A stretch of DNA of 64,000 bases, taken from Heracleum sosnowskyi (taxonomy: Eukaryota; Streptophyta; Magnoliopsida; Apiales; Apiaceae). The notes beneath the pieces were generated by a model. The model was not told the DNA's origin. It saw only the letters and a program-made list of their open reading frames with translations, and ran no database searches. The DNA lies in the NCBI GenBank assembly GCA_030848705.1, contig CM061243.1, positions 102,174,436 through 102,238,435 on the forward strand, read 5' to 3'. Shown here in pieces: positions 37,078 through 46,706 of this stretch (position 1 is the stretch's first letter; each line of letters starts with the position of its first letter). Made by a program: the position numbers and the translations under genes.

Positions 37078-39390
37078 ATGTCGACAACCAAGTATGAAAG
37101 CATGAAGATTCCCATCTTGAAGATATCAGAATATCCCACATGGAGGGTAAAGATGCTGATGTACCTGGAGGCTATGGATCCTGACTACTTGGACAGGATT
37201 CGTGATGGACCATATATACCAACAAAGTTCGTAGAACGAACAGATACAGTACCAGAACATTATGTGGTCAAAGCTAAAGCTGAATGGACTCCAGAAGAAA
37301 AAGCTCATGTACTCAGGGAACCAAAGATAAAGAATATCTTGCATAATAGCCTTGATGTTGTTATGTCAAACAGAGTGATTGCATGCAAGTCTTCAAAAGA
37401 AATCTGGGATACTTTGGAAACTCAGTGCCAGGGATCTGCATCTGTCAAGAAAAACAGAAGGGCTCTATTGATTCAAGGATATGAGCAATTTGATGCAAGA
37501 CCTGAAGAGAGCCTGACTGATCTATATGATAGATTCCTGACACTATTGAACAACTTATCCTTAGTTGACAAAGTATATGAAACTGAAGATTCAAACACCA
37601 AATTTCTTAGAGCTTTACCTGAAGAATGGGATACTCAGACCTCAATCATTAGACACCAGTATGATCTGAACATTGTGTCTCTTGATGAGATCTATGGGAT
37701 GCTAAGAACTCATGATCTTGAAGTTCAACAGAGAAAGAACAAGAAAAGCAGCAAGGCAAAGTCAATTGCTTTGAATGTAGAAGCAAAATCAAAAGGGAAA
37801 GCTATGGAGGTCTCTAGAAGGAAAGCAAGAGTAGCTGAGTCAGATCCTGACGACTCTTCATCAGATACTGATGGCAATCCTGATGCCAATACTGGTGATG
37901 AATCTTCTGATTCAGACATGGAAGAGATGGTTGCTATGATTGTCAGAAACTTCAGAAGGATGAAGTTCAGGAAGAATAGAAGACAAGGCAACTTTCAGAA
38001 AAAGACCTTCAAAGCAGACAAAGACAAGTATATCAAGAAGGACAGTAAGGGTAGCAAATTTGACAAGTCAAAGGTTAGATGCTACAAGTGTAATGGTATG
38101 GGTCACTTTGCTTCTGAATGCAACAAGACAAAGGCACTCATCACATCAAGCAAGGATTGGATGGACTCTTCCTCAGAATCTGATACTGAGGTAGTCAACT
38201 ATGCGTTAATGGCCAATGCTGATGTAACTGCTGCTCCTGATGATAAGGTACTAAATACTATCTTTGATTTCGATACTGATAATGCTTCTGAGTTAAGACG
38301 TTTTCTAAAGTCATTACATATTAGCTTTAGAAGTCAAACTGCTGAAAATACTAGAATCTTATCTGAGATGTCTGACCTTAGAAAAAGGAATGAGATATTA
38401 GAAGCTGAATTTTCTCGTATGCAAGAAGTACAAAAAGAATGTGATAATGCTAAACACATGCACTTAGAGATGACATCTAAATGTACTTCCCTTGAAAAAG
38501 AACTTGAATATGCTAATGAGAAAATCAGAACCTGGACAGACTCTGGTAGGAAATTTCATGAGATTAATACCTCTAAGAATTGGAAAGAGTGTCTAGGATA
38601 TAAGTCAGATGAAGATAAGAAATTAGCAGAGAAAATTGTCATTGATGAGACAGTTAGTCCAAAGACCTATAGACATGTTATAGACTCAACCAAATCTAAG
38701 ATTACTCCTGTTAATTTTGTTTTTGGTAAGGATTCCAATTCTACTTTTGAAAAGGGATCTTCTTCTACTCAAGGAATTAAAATTATAAAGTCTAAACCTG
38801 TCATGAACAAAGTCACTAAGAATCTAGGTCTATTGTCTCAGAAACAGCTTAAAGATAAAATCTGTGAGGTTACAGATAAGAAAAAGGAAGCTACTGTTAA
38901 GAGAAACAGGAATGGTAAAATTGGGATCAATAAAGAGAATGGTTATAAGTATATCCCAAATGCACCTAGAAAGTGTTGTTTTAACTGTGGTAACTCTAAT
39001 CATCTTGCTATTGATTGTAAGAAGAGTAAGAAGAAGATTACTGATATTCCTAAGTCTGATGTTAGGAATAGATCAGTACTCTATAAACCGCAGAAGTCCT
39101 GTTTTCATTGTGGTAGTCTATGGCATTCTATTTATACATGTAAAGAGTATCATGATTTGTACTATAACTTTTATGATCCATTGCCTAAGTTTGAAAGTAG
39201 TACAAAGTCTGATAAAACTGAAAATGTCATAGTGAAGCATGCTTTTGTTAATACTGATACTGACAAAGCAAATCCTGATGGAGTAAATCCTGTCAGGACT
39301 GCTAAGGTCAAAAAGTCTTCTGCTGTTAAATTTAATAAAATGCATGAACAAGGAATCCAACAAGTGTGGGTTCCTAAACATTCTAACTAG
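37078..39390 (+). CDS. gag: Gag polyprotein with three zinc knuckles
   Basis: It has 770 codons from the first ATG after the primer site. An N-terminal UBN2-like capsid region (PILKISEYPTWRVKMLMYLE, then SSKEIWDTLETQCQG) is followed by an acidic Asp/Ser stretch and lysine-rich linkers. Knuckle one is C335-C338-H343-C348 (CYKCNGMGHFASEC). A coiled-coil-like stretch follows near 420-480. Knuckles two and three are at 634-647 and 675-688. It packages RNA and forms the particle. It ends in TAG at 39388, and pol continues in the same frame directly after it, so Gag-Pol could arise by readthrough. Confidence 0.94.
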   Translation: MSTTKYESMKIPILKISEYPTWRVKMLMYLEAMDPDYLDRIRDGPYIPTKFVERTDTVPEHYVVKAKAEWTPEEKAHVLREPKIKNILHNSLDVVMSNRVIACKSSKEIWDTLETQCQGSASVKKNRRALLIQGYEQFDARPEESLTDLYDRFLTLLNNLSLVDKVYETEDSNTKFLRALPEEWDTQTSIIRHQYDLNIVSLDEIYGMLRTHDLEVQQRKNKKSSKAKSIALNVEAKSKGKAMEVSRRKARVAESDPDDSSSDTDGNPDANTGDESSDSDMEEMVAMIVRNFRRMKFRKNRRQGNFQKKTFKADKDKYIKKDSKGSKFDKSKVRCYKCNGMGHFASECNKTKALITSSKDWMDSSSESDTEVVNYALMANADVTAAPDDKVLNTIFDFDTDNASELRRFLKSLHISFRSQTAENTRILSEMSDLRKRNEILEAEFSRMQEVQKECDNAKHMHLEMTSKCTSLEKELEYANEKIRTWTDSGRKFHEINTSKNWKECLGYKSDEDKKLAEKIVIDETVSPKTYRHVIDSTKSKITPVNFVFGKDSNSTFEKGSSSTQGIKIIKSKPVMNKVTKNLGLLSQKQLKDKICEVTDKKKEATVKRNRNGKIGINKENGYKYIPNAPRKCCFNCGNSNHLAIDCKKSKKKITDIPKSDVRNRSVLYKPQKSCFHCGSLWHSIYTCKEYHDLYYNFYDPLPKFESSTKSDKTENVIVKHAFVNTDTDKANPDGVNPVRTAKVKKSSAVKFNKMHEQGIQQVWVPKHSN

Positions 39391-42300
39391 TGTTTTACTA
39401 TTCTGATGCAGGGTAAAAGGAAAAATGTGTTAGTCATGGATAGTGGATGTTCTGTGCACATGACTGGAAACAAAGCCCTGTTATCAGAATATGAGGAAAA
39501 AGCTGGCCCAACTGTGTCTTATGGAGATGGCAACATTGGACAAACCTTGGGATATGGCAATATAATCATTGGAAATGTCATCATTGAAAAAGTAGCTCTA
39601 GTGAAGGGACTAAAACACAACTTGTTGAGTATTAGTCAAATCACTGACAGAGGTTATCATGTCAATTTCTATTCCACACATTGTGAAGTAGTCAGTAAAG
39701 CAACAGGGAAGATAGCACTAACTGGCTACAGGCATGGTAACATATATGAAGCCAACATTCTCTCAGATACTGATGGCTCCCCTACATGTTTCATCAGTAA
39801 AGCTTCAGTAGATGAAAGTTGGAATTGGCACAAGAAGCTTTCTCATCTCAACTTCAGCAACATCAATGAGTTGGTTAAGAAAGAGTTAGTAAGAGGATTA
39901 CCTAATGTCTTATATACACCTGATGGACTCTGTGATGCATGCCAAAAAGCAAAACAAAGAAGGACATCATTCCAGAGTAAATCAGAATCCTCTATTGAAG
40001 AACCATATCACATGCTACATCTTGATCTGTTTGGTCCAGTCAACATCATGTCCATCAGTAAGAAAAGGTACACTCTTGTAATTGTTGATGAATATTCTAG
40101 ATTCACCTGGGTGTATTTTCTGCACAGAAAAGATGAAACTCCTGAAGTTCTGTTGGATCATGTGAGGATGATTGAGACAACCACAAAGTACAAAGTCAAG
40201 ATTCTGAGAAGTGATAATGGAACTGAATTTAAGAATTCAAAGATGGAAGAGTTCTGCAAATACAAAGGAATCATTCAACAATTCTCTGCTCCTGGCACAC
40301 CTCAGCAAAATGGAGTAGTAGAAAGGAAGAATAGAACTCTTATTGAAGCTGGCAGAACTATGTTGGAAGAAGCTAAATTACCTACATATTTCTGGGCAGA
40401 AGCAGTCAACACAGCATGCTATACACAAAATCTTACATTGATAAACAGGCATGGTGTCACTCCTTATCAGTCTCTCAAAGAGAAGAAGCCAAGTCTGAAG
40501 CATCTGCATGTGTTTGGCTGTAAATGTTTTGTTCTCAGAACTCATCCTGAACAGCTAGGGAAATTTGAAACAAAGGCTGATGAAGGAATATTCATAGGCT
40601 ATCCTACATCAAGAGCCTTCAGAGTTTTTAATTTGAGAACAAGAACTGTCATGGAGTCAATACATGTATCTTTTGATGATAAGAAGATAACTGGAATAAT
40701 TGAAGACTCGCATGATAGATTGTTATTTGAAAATGAAGCTTCCAAGGAACCTGAAGAAAGTGAATCAGAAGCTGTCCATTCATCCAGTACTGACGGGTCA
40801 CCAAATCCTGATGACTCACCAGGTACTGATGGTGCTAATACTGATGATGCAAACAACAGTAATACAACTAGTAGTGCTAATGTTGAGGGGGAGCAACGGC
40901 ATTCAACTACAAGTTCAGAGTCAACTCAATCATCAGGACAGAATTCTTCAGATACTGATTCAAGTGATGATCCTGACAACACATCAGGACGTCATAGCAA
41001 TAATTCAGGAGGAGCTTCATCTCAAGCAAATTCTTTCAATCAAGATAACACCAATCCAGGGGGAGCATCTACTTCAAGAAACAATTTGACACCAGCAAGG
41101 AAATGGACAAAAGATCATACTCCTGATTTGATAATTGGAGATCCTGAAGCAGGTGTTCAAACAAGAAGTGCAACTCAGAATGAATGTTTATACAATAACT
41201 TTCTGTCCAAGGAGGAGCCTAAGAAAGTTGAAGATGCACTTAAAGATGCTGATTGGGTTACTGCAATGCAAGAAGAACTGAATGAATTTGAAAGGAATGA
41301 AGTCTGGAAACTGGTACCAAGACCAAAGAATAGATCAATAGTTGGTACAAAGTGGATTTTCAAGAACAAGACTGATTCTGATGGAGTCATTATCAGAAAT
41401 AAAGCTAGACTAGTTGCAAAGGGGTATTCCCAACAAGAGGGAATTGACTATGATGAAACTTTTGCTCCTGTTGCAAGACTAGAAGCCATCAGGATATTTC
41501 TTGCTTATGCAGCACATAAGAAATTCAAGGTTTTCCAGATGGATGTTAAAAGTGCTTTCTTAAATGGTGAACTGGAGGAAGAAGTTTATGTTGAACAACC
41601 TCCTGGTTTCATTGATCCTACATATCCAGATCATGTCTACAGACTGGATAAGGCACTTTATGGACTAAAGCAAGCTCCAAGAGCATGGTATGAAACCTTA
41701 GCTCAATTCTTACTGGAAAGTGGATTCAAAAGAGGTGCAATTGATAAAACTCTATTTTATTTGAATCATGGTAAGGAGTTGCTGTTAGTTCAGATTTATG
41801 TTGATGATATCATTTTTGGGTCAACAAACAATAAGCTGTGTGAAAAGTTTTCCAAGCTTATGCAGTCAAGATATCAAATGAGCATGATGGGAGAAATGAG
41901 TTACTTTCTGGGTCTTCAAGTTAAACAGACTGATGAAGGGATTTTTATTAATCAGTCTAAATACACAAGGAATTTATTGACAAGGTTTAACATGCAAGAC
42001 AGTACTCCTGCTTCCACTCCCATAGCTACAGCTACCAAACTTGATCCTGATCAAGGTGAAGAGGTAGATGTAACTCACTACAGAGGAATGATTGGCTCTT
42101 TATTGTATCTCACTGCCAGTAGACCAGATATCATGTTTGCAACCTGTCTATGTGCAAGATTTCAAGCAAAACCTAGAGAACCACATCTGATTGCAGTCAA
42201 AAGAATTTTCAGATATCTCAAAGGCACTCATTCACTTGGCCTTTGGTATGCAAGGGAATCAGATTTTGGGTTGTGTGGTTATTCAGATGCTGATTTTGCA

Positions 42301-42744
42301 GGATGCAAAATAGACAGGAAAAGTACTTCAGGAAGTTGTCAGTTTTTGGGTGGAAGACTAGTTTCATGGTTCAGTAAAAAGCAGAAATCTATTTCCACTT
42401 CAACTGCAGAAGCTGAGTACATTGCTGCAGGAAGTTGTTGTGCTCAGATAATGTGGATGAGAAATCAGTTGTTAGATTATGGCCTGTCATACTCAAAAAT
42501 CCCTATTTATTGTGATAACCAAAGTGCTATTGCAATGACAGGAAATCCAGTTCAGCATTCTCTTACTAAACACATAAGTATCAGATATCACTTTATAAGA
42601 GAACAGGTTCTGGAAGGAACAATTGAACTTCACTTTGTTCCTACTGATCAACAACTAGCTGATATATTCACCAAGCCACTACCTGAAGCTACTTTCAATA
42701 AGTTGGTGAATGAACTTGGAATGATGAATTTTGAGAATTTCTGA
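39391..42744 (+). CDS. pol: Pol: protease, integrase, reverse transcriptase, RNase H
   Basis: It is open from the base after the gag TAG; its first ATG is at 39406 (1112 codons). Domains in order: aspartic protease (MDSGCSVHMTGNK); zinc-binding WNWHKKLSHLNF and CDACQKAKQRR; integrase core with LDLFGP, RSDNGTEF and TPQQNGVVERKNR; an acidic Ser/Asp/Asn-rich linker; RT with MDVKSAFLNGE, LYGLKQAPRAWYE and YVDDIIFGS; RNase H with YSDADFAGC, STAEAEYIAAG and YCDNQSAI. No internal stop occurs and all catalytic motifs are present, so this copy looks competent. How pol is expressed past the TAG is open: readthrough, or splicing, since the region resembles an acceptor (GATGCAG at 39404-39410). Confidence 0.95.
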   Translation, partial: CFTILMQGKRKNVLVMDSGCSVHMTGNKALLSEYEEKAGPTVSYGDGNIGQTLGYGNIIIGNVIIEKVALVKGLKHNLLSISQITDRGYHVNFYSTHCEVVSKATGKIALTGYRHGNIYEANILSDTDGSPTCFISKASVDESWNWHKKLSHLNFSNINELVKKELVRGLPNVLYTPDGLCDACQKAKQRRTSFQSKSESSIEEPYHMLHLDLFGPVNIMSISKKRYTLVIVDEYSRFTWVYFLHRKDETPEVLLDHVRMIETTTKYKVKILRSDNGTEFKNSKMEEFCKYKGIIQQFSAPGTPQQNGVVERKNRTLIEAGRTMLEEAKLPTYFWAEAVNTACYTQNLTLINRHGVTPYQSLKEKKPSLKHLHVFGCKCFVLRTHPEQLGKFETKADEGIFIGYPTSRAFRVFNLRTRTVMESIHVSFDDKKITGIIEDSHDRLLFENEASKEPEESESEAVHSSSTDGSPNPDDSPGTDGANTDDANNSNTTSSANVEGEQRHSTTSSESTQSSGQNSSDTDSSDDPDNTSGRHSNNSGGASSQANSFNQDNTNPGGASTSRNNLTPARKWTKDHTPDLIIGDPEAGVQTRSATQNECLYNNFLSKEEPKKVEDALKDADWVTAMQEELNEFERNEVWKLVPRPKNRSIVGTKWIFKNKTDSDGVIIRNKARLVAKGYSQQEGIDYDETFAPVARLEAIRIFLAYAAHKKFKVFQMDVKSAFLNGELEEEVYVEQPPGFIDPTYPDHVYRLDKALYGLKQAPRAWYETLAQFLLESGFKRGAIDKTLFYLNHGKELLLVQIYVDDIIFGSTNNKLCEKFSKLMQSRYQMSMMGEMSYFLGLQVKQTDEGIFINQSKYTRNLLTRFNMQDSTPASTPIATATKLDPDQGEEVDVTHYRGMIGSLLYLTASRPDIMFATCLCARFQAKPREPHLIAVKRIFRYLKGTHSLGLWYARESDFGLCGYSDADFAGCKIDRKSTSGSCQFLGGRLVSWFSKKQKSISTSTAEAEYIAAGSCCAQIMWMRNQLLDYGLSYSKIPIYCDNQSAIAMTGNPVQHSLTKHISIRYHFIREQVLEGTIELHFVPTDQQLADIFTKPLPEATFNKLVNELGMMNFENF

Positions 42745-43293
42745 GGAAAATCTACAGAGAGGAAATCCTGATAACTGTCAAATCCTGATGGTTATTCAGA
42801 AAGGTATGTATCTTTGATCAAATCCTGATAGGACTCACTCCTGACAGGAAGTCAACTGGTCAAATCCTGATGCTCAGATGATTGAAGCTGGTATGAAAAC
42901 CAGAGGTTCTATGCTAATTTGTCATCAACACTCCTGGTAAACTCTGGACAATTAGATTATTACTTAGTCTTTGATTAAGTTTTCAGTCTTAATTATCAAT
43001 GTCATTATTATCAGAGTTTATTATTTATCATATCTATATCACTATGAGTGTTACTAACAAATTTTGCAGGCAAGAACAGGAAGAAAACAATTGAGAAAAT
43101 AGACAAATTTCATTAATACTTGAAGATACATTACACATGAAATATGGAAATTACATATTTGTTTTCCTAGTCTATTTTCTACTCAGGAACTCGTGCTTTA
43201 CAGATAAGCATGAACACGTGCCCTGCAAATTAGCATGAATGCTCCTGAGCAGCTTCACAGTCCATCAGAACTGGAAGGTCTCTTGTTCCATCC
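42745..43293 (+). other. Spacer after pol with repeated TCCTGAT motifs
   Basis: Non-coding as far as I can see. AATCCTGAT and close variants occur five times in 42765-42870. Confidence 0.6.
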
Positions 43294-43680
43294 TTAAGAG
43301 ACAAAAAGAGGAGCTGATGCACTTGAAGGCGGATCGTCACCGTGACCACCGGGACGCCTCCGTGCCTCCACCGTGCATGAAGCACTTGCATCACGGACTT
43401 TCTTTCTTCTCTTCTCTCGCTCTTCAACGAGATCCTCATCCTCTTCATCATCCTCATCGTCTTCATCCTCTTCATAGATGAGATTCTCAAGAGGATTCCA
43501 GTCAGGATTGGCTTGCACAAAGTTGTGCCACACCACATCAACCATAGCGTTTATAAACGCTTCATGTTCCTGAGGGTCAGGAACTGGTTGTGGCTCCATT
43601 TCAGCAAGAGCCTCATCCATTTGTTGCCAAATTCTATCAATTTCTTCATCAGGTAAATCGTTTTGATTATTGGCAGCCAT
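43294..43680 (-). CDS. Antisense ORF, acidic 128-residue protein
   Basis: On the strand opposite gag-pol, 128 codons start at ATG 43680 in an efficient plant context (CAATGGC). The protein starts MAANNQNDLPDEEIDRIWQQ, has a helical acidic N-terminus, a Glu/Asp run at about residues 70-86 (EDEDDEDDEEDED), then a basic EKRRKK patch. No family is recognised. A TATAAAA box lies 95 bp upstream on the same strand (43775-43781). The composition looks like a real gene with its own promoter inside the retrotransposon. Extra antisense ORFs are known in some plant retrotransposons, but I cannot say whether this one matches any. Confidence 0.72.
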   Translation of the reverse strand: MAANNQNDLPDEEIDRIWQQMDEALAEMEPQPVPDPQEHEAFINAMVDVVWHNFVQANPDWNPLENLIYEEDEDDEDDEEDEDLVEEREKRRKKVRDASASCTVEARRRPGGHGDDPPSSASAPLFVS

Positions 43681-43774
43681 TGAAAAACAAAGAAGGTGAA
43701 AGGTTTTCGTAAGTTTTTCTCTGGAAAGGGTTTGTGTTTTAATAGATATATGATGATTATGCTTAACAGTTCTC

Positions 43775-43781
43775 TTTTATA
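43775..43781 (-). promoter_or_regulatory. TATA box of the antisense ORF
   Basis: Minus strand CTATAAAAGAG. A start site about 30 bp downstream would give a 5' leader of roughly 65 nt before the ATG at 43680. Confidence 0.62.
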
Positions 43782-44066
43782 GAGAATGTGTATTACGGGT
43801 GCAGGTCATTTCTACAATCTCGAGGAGACGGTTCGGTTTTCCATAAATATTTTTGTCTCGTTTGCTGGTAAGCGTGTTTTAATTCTATGACCATTAATTT
43901 GGTTATTTTTCTTAAACCAAAACGCTATTCAGGATTGTTAAAATAAATTTTGTTTTCTTAAATAAAATTTTATTATTGAATATTTTTTTTAATCCTGATA
44001 TGGCAAAATATTTTGTGCGGAAATGCTTTTATTCCTGATGAGGTTAGGTTTTTCTTACATCAGAAA

Positions 44067-46706
44067 ATGCCTACTCGTTATGGACTACTTTCTAATGCTA
44101 TGGTACAAGGACCAACCCACCTTGTTCCTGACACAAGCATGCAACCTACACAGTCTAAACAGTTAACAACCACCTCTACTGTCTCTCAAAAGACTTTAGT
44201 TGTAAAATCAAAGAAATCAGCTAGAACTGATGTGTCTGGAAGGCAATCAGGTTCAAAGGATTTTTCCTCTACACCACTCACTAAAAAGAAGATACAAGGG
44301 GGTGTACAAGGGGTCCTGGTAAAGAAAGCTGATAAGGTTGTTAAGGATGTTCCTGTGAAAAGGAAGTTAAGGTTGATTGATGAAAGTGATTCAGAGGATG
44401 ATTTACCTATATCCTCTGTGTTGAATGTGAACAAGGAAGTTGTTGATACTGCTACTAAAGCTGTGGTACCTTCATCGAAATCACAAAAGAAAAGGAAATT
44501 ATCAAAGAGCAGGTATCATATTCCTTTGACAGTGCAAATGAAGGATACTGATATTCAGACATCAAATCCTGATGTTAGTATTCCTGATGCAGCAAAAAAA
44601 GTTGTCTCTATATCAGACTCTCCAACCTCTCCATCTCAGATTCGAGGACATTCTTGGGAGAAGGTTTCTACAACTGCTTCCTTGGTTGGTCTTACACCTA
44701 CATCAAAGAAAAAGAGGAATGCAGAAGAGTTAGTCTATCAGAGACAGAAGAAGCTGAAAGGATCAAGCCCACAAGAACCTGAATTTCAGAGTAATTCAGC
44801 AGCTACTGTTGATCCTGCCACACAAGAACCACTCAATCAAAGTTTGGGTGAAGGCTTAGCTAGTGGAATGGTCACACAAGAACCATTTTCTCAAAGGGAG
44901 AATGAAGACATCAACATTCCAGCTACACAAGAACCATCTTCTCAAAGTGAAGATGCAGGCAAAGCTACAGCTTCTGTTGAAAGATTGGTCGAGAACATTG
45001 TCAATGAGGGAAGCACACAAGAACCTTTAGCTCAAAGTGTTGAAGCAGCTTCTGAACCTCAAGCTCCACAAGAACCATTGGTAGCAAATACTGATGCAAG
45101 CATATCAAATCCTGACGATGTTCATCCTGACGTTAGTGGTGCTCCTGATAATGAACCTATTTTGATACAGCCACTTCGTTCAAGACCAGTAGATCATCCT
45201 ATCTCAGAATCTCAGGATAAACTGAAAGGTATTGCAATTCCTGATCCTGATATATCTCATGGTTCTGATGATGATAATTCTGATGATGATAGTGATGATG
45301 ATAATGAGAATAGAAAAGAGAAGGAACAGCTTGCTACAGCACTCAAGATTAGTCTTGGAACTAATTTTGGTTCATCGAGTACATTTATGGCTGGCAATGC
45401 TTTTACTGGGAAAGATCAGAGACAAGATTTTTCTACTCCTTCCTTTGATCCTGCAGAGGCATTTAGACAGAATGAATGGAACAATTCATGGCATAATTCT
45501 GATGAATCTATCAGTTTTTCTTCTGCTATTGAACATGCCTATAATGCAGTGAAGTCTATAGAGAATCAAGACTTGAAGAATCATCTGAAGGCTACTACTC
45601 TGTTATCCAAAAGCCTGAAAAGTGAGATTGATTCTATCAAGGGCTCAACTGAAAAAGTGAGGACTGATATCTTTAATAATTTTACAAAGGTGCCTACTAC
45701 TTTTCAACTAAGGGTAGTGGAATCCCAAGTGAAGTCTGTTGTTTCAGAACAAACCTCAATCCATCAAAGAATTGATTCTCTGGATACTAAGGTAACTGAA
45801 ATTCAAGCCTCTCTTTCCTTAATTTTGCAATTATTGTCAAATCCTGATGTCAAAAAGGGGGAGAAGGTTATTCAGACAAAATGTACACCTGATCTAGTAT
45901 TAAGAAATAATGATGATGATACTGGAGATGATGGTGGTGACAAAGCGATACAAGGAGAAACCTCTGATGCTGTTGTTATGAAGACAATCCAAACTTCTCA
46001 AAGTCAAACAACGCAGTCAACTCATGTTTCTGATTCTGGAGTTAAGACAGTAAGAACATTGGTGCAATCTCAGATCCTGACGGAAGATCAAATCCTGACA
46101 CCTGGTCATGGACACATTCTTGCTACAATTCCTGAAGGTGATGAAGATGTGATTATTGATAATCCTGAAGATGCATCAAATTTATTCCAGAAGTTTTCTA
46201 CAAAAGACGGCAGAATTGTTACTCTATATCACACTGATAAAAGAGTTCAACAATTATATGCAAGAAAAGCACTCTCTACAGCAAGTGAAGAATATCCAGA
46301 TCTCTCACATGAAGAATTTTTGAGACTACAAAGAGAGACAATGGAAAGCTATACTGCTCCTGCTAGAGGTAGAGGAAGCAGAGGTAGGAGAGGTGCTAGA
46401 AGAAGTAAAAGAGGTTCTTCAACTCAAACAGTACCTAGACAGACAAGGTCTAGAGGGTTAAGAATTGAAGAAATTCCTGAACCTATTCAAACTCTAGTAG
46501 TTCCTGACAGATCTACTTTTGGTGATGATGGAATTGTTGAAGAAGAACCTGAATTAAGAAGAAAATCAAGTAAATCAACTCTCAGCAATACAAATCAAAT
46601 TGAAGATTCTAATCCTGACAATATTCAAGATCCTGACGAATCTGAAATTCTGCAAGAGGTTGATTTGATAATCTTATCTACTGTTGTTGATTGTCACAAC
46701 AAATAA
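44067..46706 (+). CDS. Third coding region, first part (hydrophilic, repeats, coiled coil)
   Basis: It has 879 codons from the first in-frame ATG (MPTRYGLLS); the frame is open further up to about 44013 without ATG. The protein is strongly hydrophilic with no signal peptide or membrane helix. Lys/Ser-rich segments are followed by five spaced repeats of QEPxxQS near 265-350, an Asp/Ser acidic block (DDDNSDDDSDDDNEN), a likely coiled coil (SLKSEIDSIK to IDSLDTKVTEIQ), and near the C-terminus an Arg/Gly patch (RGRGSRGRRGARRSKRG) suited to nucleic acid binding. Position after pol recalls the envelope-like ORFs of Sireviruses, but envelope features are missing. TAA at 46704 ends it; the frame continues open beyond. 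Confidence 0.82.
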   Translation: MPTRYGLLSNAMVQGPTHLVPDTSMQPTQSKQLTTTSTVSQKTLVVKSKKSARTDVSGRQSGSKDFSSTPLTKKKIQGGVQGVLVKKADKVVKDVPVKRKLRLIDESDSEDDLPISSVLNVNKEVVDTATKAVVPSSKSQKKRKLSKSRYHIPLTVQMKDTDIQTSNPDVSIPDAAKKVVSISDSPTSPSQIRGHSWEKVSTTASLVGLTPTSKKKRNAEELVYQRQKKLKGSSPQEPEFQSNSAATVDPATQEPLNQSLGEGLASGMVTQEPFSQRENEDINIPATQEPSSQSEDAGKATASVERLVENIVNEGSTQEPLAQSVEAASEPQAPQEPLVANTDASISNPDDVHPDVSGAPDNEPILIQPLRSRPVDHPISESQDKLKGIAIPDPDISHGSDDDNSDDDSDDDNENRKEKEQLATALKISLGTNFGSSSTFMAGNAFTGKDQRQDFSTPSFDPAEAFRQNEWNNSWHNSDESISFSSAIEHAYNAVKSIENQDLKNHLKATTLLSKSLKSEIDSIKGSTEKVRTDIFNNFTKVPTTFQLRVVESQVKSVVSEQTSIHQRIDSLDTKVTEIQASLSLILQLLSNPDVKKGEKVIQTKCTPDLVLRNNDDDTGDDGGDKAIQGETSDAVVMKTIQTSQSQTTQSTHVSDSGVKTVRTLVQSQILTEDQILTPGHGHILATIPEGDEDVIIDNPEDASNLFQKFSTKDGRIVTLYHTDKRVQQLYARKALSTASEEYPDLSHEEFLRLQRETMESYTAPARGRGSRGRRGARRSKRGSSTQTVPRQTRSRGLRIEEIPEPIQTLVVPDRSTFGDDGIVEEEPELRRKSSKSTLSNTNQIEDSNPDNIQDPDESEILQEVDLIILSTVVDCHNK

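Noticed and set aside
38864..39232. Plus-strand ORF of 122 codons inside gag in another phase
   Set aside because: It is the shadow of gag's lysine-rich coding sequence; start and composition do not suggest a gene.
40700..41089. Alternative-frame ORF of 129 codons in the pol linker
   Set aside because: It comes from the Ser/Asp/Asn-rich linker read in another phase and has no independent support.
44067..46706. Viral envelope gene
   Set aside because: Position fits the so-called envelope-like ORFs of Sireviruses, but no signal peptide, membrane helix or cysteine pattern is seen.
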